Source of the DNA: Sandarakinorhabdus sp.
GTDB taxonomy: Bacteria > Pseudomonadota > Alphaproteobacteria > Sphingomonadales > Sphingomonadaceae
Reading direction: 5' to 3'
Assembly (NCBI GenBank): GCA_025458465.1
Contig: JALOSK010000069.1
Coordinates: 1-20,366 of the forward strand
DNA length: 20,366 nucleotides
Positions 14,746 through 20,366 of this stretch are shown here, piece after piece (the stretch's first letter is position 1; every line of letters starts with the position of its first letter). The notes under the pieces were generated by a model, which worked only from the letters and a program-made list of their open reading frames with translations, made no database searches and was not told the DNA's origin. The position numbers were made by a program, and so were the translations under genes.

Positions 14746-17289
14746 TCAGAAACGGAAGCCCAATTCGGCACCGATCACGCGCCGTTGGCCGGGCGAAATG
14801 AACGACCCACCAAATTCGATAGCCGGGATGACCTCGTTCAGCCACAATTTGTCGAGCAGGTTGTTGGCGAAAACGGTCGCGGTCCAGTTCTTGCCCTCGA
14901 TGCCGGCACGCAGGTTGACGACCCCGAACGGATCGCGGCGCGTCACGTCATAGCGCGCGTTGCCCACCACCGCCGGCAGGCCCAGCGCCGATATCGGCAG
15001 CAGGCCGCTGAACAGGGTGGGCTTTTCCTGATCCTGCACGCTGTGGAACCAGGTCGGCCCGGTGAGGCGGTAATCGGCGCGGAAATTGGCCTTCAGGCTG
15101 TCGTTCAGCGGCAGGCTCACCTGCGTGCCAAGGTTCAGCGTGTAATCGGCGGTATAGGGGCTCTTGTTGCCCACCGTATCCGGCCGGCTGGCATTGCGCT
15201 TGATCTCGCTGCCCGTGAGGTTGCCGGAACCGAAGATGGTCCAGCCATCGACGATCTTGGCGGTCAGGTTCAGTTCGCCGCCCCAGATGTCGACACGGTC
15301 GATGTTCGACACCACGCGCAGCAGGCCAAAGCCGCCCACGAAGAATTCGAAGAACTGCATGTCGCGGACCTGGGTGTAATAGCCCGCCAGATCATAGGTG
15401 ATGCGGCCATCGAGCAGGCTGCCCTTGATGCCGGCCTCGAACGCGCTCGATCGTTCCAGGCGATATTGATCGTTGATGGTGACGCCAGCGTTGATGGTGC
15501 CGGGTGTGACACCATCGTTGAAGTTCTGGTTCACGATGGCGGCCGAACCCTGGTTGTTGAAGCCGCCGGCCTTGAAGCCCACGCCCCAGTTGGCGAACAG
15601 CGCCGTATCGTCGTCGGGCTTGAAGGTGAGTGTCACCTTGGGCTGCAGCTGCTTGAAGGTGTTGGAAGCCGGCGGGATCGGGCCGCCCTGCTGGCCGGGG
15701 TTGATCGGGCCGCCCGTGATCGGATCGTTCACGAAGGGCACCAGATTTTCGGCGCGGCGCCGTTCGATGTCATAGCGCAGCGCCACGCCAAGGGTCAGTT
15801 GCTCCACCGGCTTCCAGTCGACGTTGCCGAACGCGGCATAGACATTGGTGCTGAACCGGTCGTTGAACAGCTGGCTGGTGGGATTGCTGCTGCCCGGCGG
15901 GTTGTACAGCGTCGGCAGCACGCCCTGGCCCAGATCGGCGCCCAGGCTCACCCCGGTCTCACGGTCGATATTGAGATAATAGAGACCAACCGACCAGTTG
16001 ATCGGGCCATCCAGTGCGGACGCATAGCGGATTTCGCCGGAGATATCCTTCTGCTTGCGCACCTGCAGCTGGGTGCCATCGCAGGTGGTCGGGCTGTAGG
16101 CGCCGAAGGTCGAACCGGTGGCGGGATCGAAGATGAACGGCACCGGGGTCTGCCCGATGAAGGTGGGCGGCGCCAGCGGATAGCCGGTGAGCGCGGCGGT
16201 CGTGGCAAAGCAGCTGTTGGACGCCGCCACGCTGGCCGGTGTGGCGCCGGGGAAGGTGTAGCGGGCAAAGTCCGCCGAGGTGCCATCGGCGGTGAGCGAC
16301 TGGTCCACATCGCTGTAGAGCAGCCAGCCGGTCAGCTTGCCGGTGCCGAAATCATGCTCGACGCGGGCGGAGGCTTCCCACGTCGTCTGCTCGTTGGTCG
16401 GGCGGATGTTGCTGTAATAACGGAACTGCCGCTCGTTCACATTTTCATAGAAGGCCGGGTTCACCGCCGCGAAATTGGGCAGGTGGAAGCTGGCGTTGAA
16501 GTTGATCGACGCGCCCGACAGGCGGGCATGGCGGCCTTTGATGTCCAGCGTGGTCGCGTCGCCCAGCCTTGCCACCACGCGCCCATCGAAGCCGTAGTTT
16601 TCCTGATCGTCCACCACCTTGGCGTTGTTCAGGAACTCGTTGCGCCAGAAGCCATCCGTGGTCTGATAATTGGCCGAAAGCACCACGCCGATCGTGTCGG
16701 TCACCGGTCCGGCGATGTGGGCAAAGGCCTGCGCCGTGCCCAGTTCGCCATAGTTGGCGCGCACCGCGCCCGACCAGGCGTCGCCGGGCATGATGGTGGA
16801 CATCACGATGGCACCGGCAGCCGCGTTGCGGCCATAGATGGCGCCCTGCGGGCCCTTCAAGACTTCCACCTGGCGCAGCGTCCCCTGCACCTGGTTCAGC
16901 TGGGCGGTGTTGGTCTTCAGGATGCCGTCCACCACCAGCGCCACGCTGGCTTCGGCGTCACGGGCACCGTTGAGGCCGCGGATGTTGATCTGGGTATCGC
17001 CAGCCTCGGCAGTGCCCGACACGATGGTGACGCCCGGGGTCAGCTGCAGCAGTTCCTGGCTGCGGAAGGTGCCGGTGGCGGCCAGCGTTTCGGCCGTGAT
17101 CACCGACACGGTGGCCGGCACGTCGATCAGCCGTTCCGAACCGCGCCGCGCCGTCACCACGATCTCGCCGGTGTCTTCCTCGACGGCTGCGGCCTGCTGG
17201 GCCAGGGCCGGGGATCCGGCAAGCGCCACGAGAGCCAGAGACGCCGACAGCAACAGCTGTGGCCGGACAATGCGCTGCGTGTTGGTCAT
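14746..17289 (-). CDS. TonB-dependent receptor (outer-membrane substrate importer)
   Basis: 847 residues. A signal peptide (QLLLSASLALVALAGSPALA, cleavage near residue 30) is followed by the TonB box GEIVVTARRG (41-50) and a plug domain with VPATVSVITAETL, LLQLTPGVTIVSG, INIRGLNGARDAEASVALVV (101-120) and VEVLKGPQGAIYGRNAAAG. The remainder is a 22-strand-type barrel ending in RVIGAELGFRF with the expected C-terminal aromatic residue. It is the sphingomonad type of receptor that imports organic compounds rather than only iron chelates; no FecA-like signalling extension is seen. It is divergent from the GntR gene and shares its intergenic palindrome, so its ligand is probably the substrate of the neighbouring enzymes. 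The ATG has GGGA 5 nt upstream. Confidence 0.95.
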   Translation of the reverse strand: MTNTQRIVRPQLLLSASLALVALAGSPALAQQAAAVEEDTGEIVVTARRGSERLIDVPATVSVITAETLAATGTFRSQELLQLTPGVTIVSGTAEAGDTQINIRGLNGARDAEASVALVVDGILKTNTAQLNQVQGTLRQVEVLKGPQGAIYGRNAAAGAIVMSTIMPGDAWSGAVRANYGELGTAQAFAHIAGPVTDTIGVVLSANYQTTDGFWRNEFLNNAKVVDDQENYGFDGRVVARLGDATTLDIKGRHARLSGASINFNASFHLPNFAAVNPAFYENVNERQFRYYSNIRPTNEQTTWEASARVEHDFGTGKLTGWLLYSDVDQSLTADGTSADFARYTFPGATPASVAASNSCFATTAALTGYPLAPPTFIGQTPVPFIFDPATGSTFGAYSPTTCDGTQLQVRKQKDISGEIRYASALDGPINWSVGLYYLNIDRETGVSLGADLGQGVLPTLYNPPGSSNPTSQLFNDRFSTNVYAAFGNVDWKPVEQLTLGVALRYDIERRRAENLVPFVNDPITGGPINPGQQGGPIPPASNTFKQLQPKVTLTFKPDDDTALFANWGVGFKAGGFNNQGSAAIVNQNFNDGVTPGTINAGVTINDQYRLERSSAFEAGIKGSLLDGRITYDLAGYYTQVRDMQFFEFFVGGFGLLRVVSNIDRVDIWGGELNLTAKIVDGWTIFGSGNLTGSEIKRNASRPDTVGNKSPYTADYTLNLGTQVSLPLNDSLKANFRADYRLTGPTWFHSVQDQEKPTLFSGLLPISALGLPAVVGNARYDVTRRDPFGVVNLRAGIEGKNWTATVFANNLLDKLWLNEVIPAIEFGGSFISPGQRRVIGAELGFRF

Positions 17290-17343
17290 GTTGGTCCCGC
17301 TCCCGATTCCCCGCCGCCCTTCCCGTTGCGGCCCTGGGCGCTA

Positions 17344-17353
17344 TTGTATACAA
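17344..17353. promoter_or_regulatory. Candidate GntR operator between receptor and regulator genes
   Basis: TTGTATACAA is a perfect 10-bp palindrome, followed by AA. The string TTGTATACAAAA is repeated exactly at the other divergent promoter of this locus (18772-18783). A GTATAC core flanked by T/A is typical of FCD-type GntR regulators such as UxuR. On the minus strand the site includes TACAAT, a possible -10 for the receptor gene, with TTGCAT 15 bp upstream. Binding here could repress both the receptor and the regulator itself. Confidence 0.65.
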
Positions 17354-17458
17354 AAGATGCTGGATGCAAGTTGGCTTTCATCCATCATCACGCCGTTCTG
17401 CCGCAAGGCGGAGGCAGCGTCACAGTTTTGCAACACGCGCGGAAGGAGGCCGGACATC

Positions 17459-18106
17459 ATGACCAACAGCGCCGCCGACCGCGCCTATGCCGAAGTGCGC
17501 GGCCTGATCCTGTCGGGCGATGCCAGCCCGGGGACGCCGCTGCGCGAAGAAGCACTGGCCGATATCGTCGGGGTCTCACGCACACCGATCCGCGAAGCCC
17601 TGCGCCGCCTGGAAGCCGAACTCTACGCCGTGCGCACCCCCAGTGGTCGCTTGGTGGTGGCTGCCTGGGATGTGGACGATGTCGCTGAAATGTTTGCCCT
17701 GCGCGCGATGCTTGAAGGCCATGCCGCCGCCCGCGCTGCCACCCGCATGACGCCTGCGGATCTGGGCGAGCTGAAAGCCTGCAACACCCGGATCGAGCGC
17801 GCAATCGCCGCGCCGGAACCCGACATTGCCGGCTTCCTCGCCGGCAACCGCCAGTTCCACGATCTGATCATCAAGGCCTCGGCGTCGGCGCGTCTTGCCA
17901 CCATGCTGTCGGGACTGGTGGAACAGCCCATCGTGCGACGAACCGCCACACGCTATGACCGCAGCGATCTGGAACGATCGGCGCACGAACACGGGCAGCT
18001 GATGCAGGCCATCTCGGCGCGCGATGGCGAATGGGCGCGATCGGTGATGACAGCGCACATCCGCCGCGCGCTTCACGCGTTTCGCGCCGCAAGCCCTTCA
18101 AAATAA
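17459..18106 (+). CDS. GntR-family transcriptional regulator, FadR/FCD type
   Basis: 215 residues. The N-terminal winged helix-turn-helix shows AYAEVRGLILSGDASPGTPL, REEALADIVGVSRTPIREAL and RRLEAE, the classic GntR signature. The C-terminal all-helical FCD ligand domain follows, with FALRAMLEGHAAARAA, NRQFHDLIIKAS, HEHGQLMQAI and HIRRAL; the three His residues are in positions that often bind a metal used in effector sensing (carboxylic acids in this family). The start ATG has GGAGG 9 nt upstream; the frame is open further upstream without similarity. It is divergent from the TonB receptor and overlaps the isochorismatase-family gene tail to tail by 34 bp. It is probably a local repressor relieved by a pathway intermediate. 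Confidence 0.93.
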   Translation: MTNSAADRAYAEVRGLILSGDASPGTPLREEALADIVGVSRTPIREALRRLEAELYAVRTPSGRLVVAAWDVDDVAEMFALRAMLEGHAAARAATRMTPADLGELKACNTRIERAIAAPEPDIAGFLAGNRQFHDLIIKASASARLATMLSGLVEQPIVRRTATRYDRSDLERSAHEHGQLMQAISARDGEWARSVMTAHIRRALHAFRAASPSK

Positions 18107-18729
18107 ACAATCATGTCTTCAAGGCCAACAATCTCCGCCGTCTTGGCGGCCAGATCGAACAGATTGGCTTCGTGCACGCTGGCCAGCCGGTCGCCCACCG
18201 CCTCGCGCACCACCAGCGGCACATAGCCCAGGCAGATGGCATCCACGGCCGAAGCGCGCACGCACCCCGATGTGGAAAGGCCGCAGATCACCAGCGTGTC
18301 GATGCCGGCGGCCTTCAACTGCGCATCCAGATCGGTGCCGAAAAATGCCGACGGATATTGCTTGGTGATCACCGCCTCCCCCGGCAGCGGCTGCAACGGC
18401 GCCTCGAACGCGCCCAGCGGGCTGCCGCGGTCGAACACCTTCAACGCGGCAATCTTGCGATAAAAGACCCCGCCATCGGCACCGCCCGGTTCATATTCGA
18501 CCCGCGTGTGGAACACGGGCACCCCCTGCCGGCGCGCGACGTCCAGCAGGGCCGCAGCGGCATCGCGGGCCGATTCGACACCCGCACACAGCGGCGATTC
18601 AGGCGCGAAATAGGCCCGCGCGAAATCGATCATCAGCAAGGCGGGCGCATGGCCGGGCACAAGCCCCCGGCCAAAGCCGGCGGCGGCATAATCAGCGCCC
18701 GGATCGGCGGTATCATCGCTCGAATTCAC
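18073..18729 (-). CDS. Isochorismatase-family amidohydrolase (N-carbamoylsarcosine/maleamate amidase-like)
   Basis: 218 residues. A cysteine hydrolase with the triad Asp35 (LLMIDFARAY), Lys123 (VITKQYPSAFFGT) and Cys156 (GLSTSGCVRASAVDA). The Lys-to-Cys spacing of 33 equals that in N-carbamoylsarcosine amidase (Lys144/Cys177), whereas nicotinamidases are spaced more widely; SAFFGT and SGCVRA are shared with maleamate amidohydrolases too. It likely removes ammonia, with or without CO2, from an amide or N-carbamoyl compound. The start is a GTG at 18729 with a purine-rich GGAAGGGAAAGG upstream; no ATG precedes the catalytic Asp. It is divergent from the HMG-CoA-lyase-like gene across the second palindrome, and its 3' end overlaps the regulator gene by 34 bp. 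Confidence 0.9.
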   Translation of the reverse strand: MNSSDDTADPGADYAAAGFGRGLVPGHAPALLMIDFARAYFAPESPLCAGVESARDAAAALLDVARRQGVPVFHTRVEYEPGGADGGVFYRKIAALKVFDRGSPLGAFEAPLQPLPGEAVITKQYPSAFFGTDLDAQLKAAGIDTLVICGLSTSGCVRASAVDAICLGYVPLVVREAVGDRLASVHEANLFDLAAKTAEIVGLEDMIVYFEGLAARNA

Positions 18730-18770
18730 GGCCTTTCCCTTCCACGATGACTATACAGCCGCACGGCAAC

Positions 18771-18782
18771 TTTGTATACAAA
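18771..18782. promoter_or_regulatory. Candidate GntR operator between amidase and lyase genes
   Basis: TTTGTATACAAA is a perfect 12-bp palindrome ending 5 bp before the lyase ATG at 18788. It contains TATACA (18775-18780), which could be the -10 of the rightward promoter with a start point at or next to the ATG; its reverse complement offers the same hexamer leftward. A weaker similar site, CTATACAG (18751-18758), is centred 22 bp away, about two helical turns, on the same face of the DNA. It shares 12 identical bases with the site at 17344. Confidence 0.68.
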
Positions 18783-18787
18783 ATGCC

Positions 18788-19744
18788 ATGTCTGCCACAC
18801 CATTCCCGACCGATCCGGTCTCGATCGTAGAGGTTTCGCCGCGCGATGGGCTGCAAAATGAGCCGAATCTGGTCGAAACGGGCAGCAAACTGGCGCTGAT
18901 CGGGCGTCTGATCGAAATGGGCGCACGCCGTATCGAGGTGGCCAGTTTCGTCAATCCGCGCCGCGTCCCGCAGATGGGCGACGCGGAAGCCGTGATCGCC
19001 GGCCTGCCGGCTGCGCCCGGCGTGCGCTTCATCGGCCTGTGCCTGAACGAACGCGGCGTCGATCGCGCCATCGCCACGCTGGGCGGCGCCCGCCCGCTGG
19101 ATGAAGCCGGCTGCGTGCTGGTGGCCAGCGATACCTTTGGCGTCGTCAACCAGGGCCAGAAGATCGAGGACGGCATCGCCGCGAACAGCGCGATGTTGAA
19201 AAAGGCGCGCACCGCCGGCCTGTTCGCGCAGGTAACGATCAGCGCCGCCTTCGGCTGCCCCTATGAAGGCCCGGTGCCGGCAGACCGCATCGTTGATCTT
19301 GCCAGGCGCATGGCCGATGCCGGCGCCCAGGAAATCGCGCTGGCCGATACGATCGGGGTCGCCGTGCCGGCACAGGTGGGCGATCTCACCGCGCGGGTGA
19401 TCGAAGCCATCGCCCCCATCCCCATCCGCCTGCACCTGCACGACACCCGCGGGCTGGCGCCGGCCAACGCCTGGGCCGGCTATCAGGCCGGTTGCCGCAC
19501 CTTCGATTCGGCGCTGGGCGGCCTGGGTGGCTGCCCGTTCGCGCCGGGCGCCGCCGGCAATGTTGGCACCGAGGAGTTGCTGTATCTGTTCGGCCGGTCC
19601 GGCATTGCCACCGGCTATGATCTCGACACCACGCTGGACGCCAATCGCTGGTTCGCCACCGTCATGGGCCGGGCACTGCCCAGCCGGGCGGGCAAGGCCG
19701 GCGACTTCCAGCCCCGCCCCATTCCAACCGGAGCAAACACGTGA
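18788..19744 (+). CDS. Hydroxymethylglutaryl-CoA lyase family protein
   Basis: 318 residues, a DRE-TIM metallolyase that splits 3-hydroxy-3-methylglutaryl-CoA-like thioesters into acetyl-CoA and a keto product. Active-site residues match human HMG-CoA lyase in identity and spacing: Arg19-Asp20 (SPRDGLQNE), His216 and His218 (HLHDTRG), Cys249 and Asn258 (GLGGCPFAPGAAGNVG). The segment DTFGVVNQGQ differs from the SESFSxxN loop I recall from true HMG-CoA lyases, so the acyl-CoA substrate may differ. No ribosome site precedes the ATG; the operator palindrome is 5 bp upstream, so the mRNA may be leaderless. The TGA overlaps the next gene's start as GTGA. It is probably the carbon-skeleton-cleaving step of the locus. 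Confidence 0.92.
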   Translation: MSATPFPTDPVSIVEVSPRDGLQNEPNLVETGSKLALIGRLIEMGARRIEVASFVNPRRVPQMGDAEAVIAGLPAAPGVRFIGLCLNERGVDRAIATLGGARPLDEAGCVLVASDTFGVVNQGQKIEDGIAANSAMLKKARTAGLFAQVTISAAFGCPYEGPVPADRIVDLARRMADAGAQEIALADTIGVAVPAQVGDLTARVIEAIAPIPIRLHLHDTRGLAPANAWAGYQAGCRTFDSALGGLGGCPFAPGAAGNVGTEELLYLFGRSGIATGYDLDTTLDANRWFATVMGRALPSRAGKAGDFQPRPIPTGANT

Positions 19745-20366
19745 GCTACAGATTGGGCGTCGACGTCGGTGGCACCTTCACCGACCTGATCGTGATCGAC
19801 GAGGCGACGGGCCGCGCCGTGCGCGACAAGGTGCCGTCCACCCCGCATGATCCGTCCGAAGCGGTGATCGCCGGCGCACGGCAACTGGCCGAAAAGGCCG
19901 GCATTTCGGCGGCCGATCTGTCGCTGTTCCTGCACGGCACCACGGTCGCCACCAACGCCGTGCTGGAACACAAGATCGCCCGCGTCGGCCTGATCGTCAC
20001 CGAAGGCTATCGCCACATCCTGCAGATTGCCCGCAGCCTGGTGCCCGGCGGGCTTGCAGCGTGGATCGTGTGGCCCAAGCCCACGCCCATGGCACCGCTG
20101 GAAGCCACAATCGAGGCGCATGAGCGCATCGGTGCCGACGGCGCCATCGTCCGCCCACTGGACGAAGCGGCGCTGCGGCAGAGCCTGAAGCGGCTGGCGG
20201 CAGAGAAGGTGGAGGCCATCACCGTCTGCCTGATGAACAGCTACATGAACGATGCGCACGAACGGCGGATCGCGGAGATCTGCGCCGAGGAACTGCCCGG
20301 CCTGCCGATTTCCCTTTCGGCCGACATCCTGCCCGAAATGCAGGAATATGAACGCGCGCTCACCAC
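19741..20366 (+). CDS. Hydantoinase/oxoprolinase A subunit (HyuA-like), 3' end off the right edge
   Basis: The first 208 residues are visible, and the frame is open to the window end; the full family length is about 680-700. The actin-like ATPase N-terminus YRLGVDVGGTFTDLIVIDE and the block FLHGTTVATNAVLEHKIARV, then GLIVTEGYRHILQIAR, are diagnostic for HyuA / 5-oxoprolinase / N-methylhydantoinase A and acetone-carboxylase-type subunits. These enzymes open cyclic amides such as hydantoins, 5-oxoproline or caprolactam using ATP, usually with a HyuB subunit encoded next, here outside the window. The start GTG at 19741 overlaps the lyase TGA (GTGA) and has GGAG 7 nt upstream. Together with the carbamoylsarcosine-amidase-like gene it suggests ring opening followed by deamidation; the true substrate is unknown. 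Confidence 0.92.
   Translation, partial: MSYRLGVDVGGTFTDLIVIDEATGRAVRDKVPSTPHDPSEAVIAGARQLAEKAGISAADLSLFLHGTTVATNAVLEHKIARVGLIVTEGYRHILQIARSLVPGGLAAWIVWPKPTPMAPLEATIEAHERIGADGAIVRPLDEAALRQSLKRLAAEKVEAITVCLMNSYMNDAHERRIAEICAEELPGLPISLSADILPEMQEYERALT

Noticed and set aside
14785..17688. Open frame of 967 codons on the strand opposite the TonB-dependent receptor
   Set aside because: It mirrors the receptor gene, has His/Arg/Ala/Gly-rich content without domain motifs, and arises from GC-rich codon bias. The receptor frame has signal peptide, TonB box, plug motifs and barrel end.
1..20366. CRISPR arrays, tRNA or rRNA genes, insertion sequences, attachment sites
   Set aside because: No regularly spaced repeats, cloverleaf-like sequences, transposase genes or matching terminal repeats were seen on reading both strands; very degenerate cases could be missed without computation.

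Overview
The window is GC-rich alphaproteobacterial chromosome, most likely from the order Sphingomonadales. The basis is the high GC, the short ATGA-coupled genes, a PEPxxW-type CTERM anchor on a secreted beta-helix protein, a large TonB-dependent receptor, and a capsid cluster in the gene order of alphaproteobacterial gene transfer agents (GTA). This is inference from gene content; no rRNA or tRNA is present.

Region 1 (1-4818, all leftward) is the head end of a GTA-like cluster: small terminase-like protein, large terminase, portal, a small one-helix membrane protein, HK97-type prohead protease and major capsid protein, which runs off the left edge. This matches orfg1-g5 of the Rhodobacter capsulatus GTA. 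A candidate promoter with a palindrome in its spacer lies upstream of the first gene. The capsid protein has an unusually short N-terminal (delta) region.

Region 2 (4816-9627, leftward) is a compact unit of four genes: an alpha-methylacyl-CoA racemase, a dNTP triphosphohydrolase, an intact class-C-like serine hydrolase, and a second secreted serine hydrolase broken by one frameshift. Junctions are 10 bp or ATGA overlaps.

Region 3 (9789-12652, rightward) holds a Bor-like lipoprotein with a VAO-family flavin oxidase, then an ArsC-type reductase coupled by ATGA to a GNAT acetyltransferase of the phosphinothricin/arsinothricin type.

Region 4 (12600-14602) has a secreted right-handed beta-helix protein with a PEP-CTERM anchor (leftward, overlapping the acetyltransferase tail to tail) and a 2OG-Fe(II) oxygenase (rightward) carrying an exact internal tandem duplication.

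Region 5 (14603-20366) looks like one regulated catabolic locus. It contains a TonB-dependent receptor, a divergent GntR/FCD regulator, an isochorismatase-family amidase resembling N-carbamoylsarcosine or maleamate amidohydrolases, an HMG-CoA-lyase-family enzyme, and the start of a hydantoinase/oxoprolinase A subunit (off the right edge). The same string, TTGTATACAAAA, containing a perfect palindrome, occurs in both divergent promoter regions. This suggests that the regulator controls uptake and breakdown together. The likely substrate class is a hydantoin, lactam or other cyclic amide; this is inferred.

No CRISPR array, tRNA, rRNA, insertion sequence or origin was seen. No gap without a gene exceeds about 200 bp; the largest is 13785-13978.
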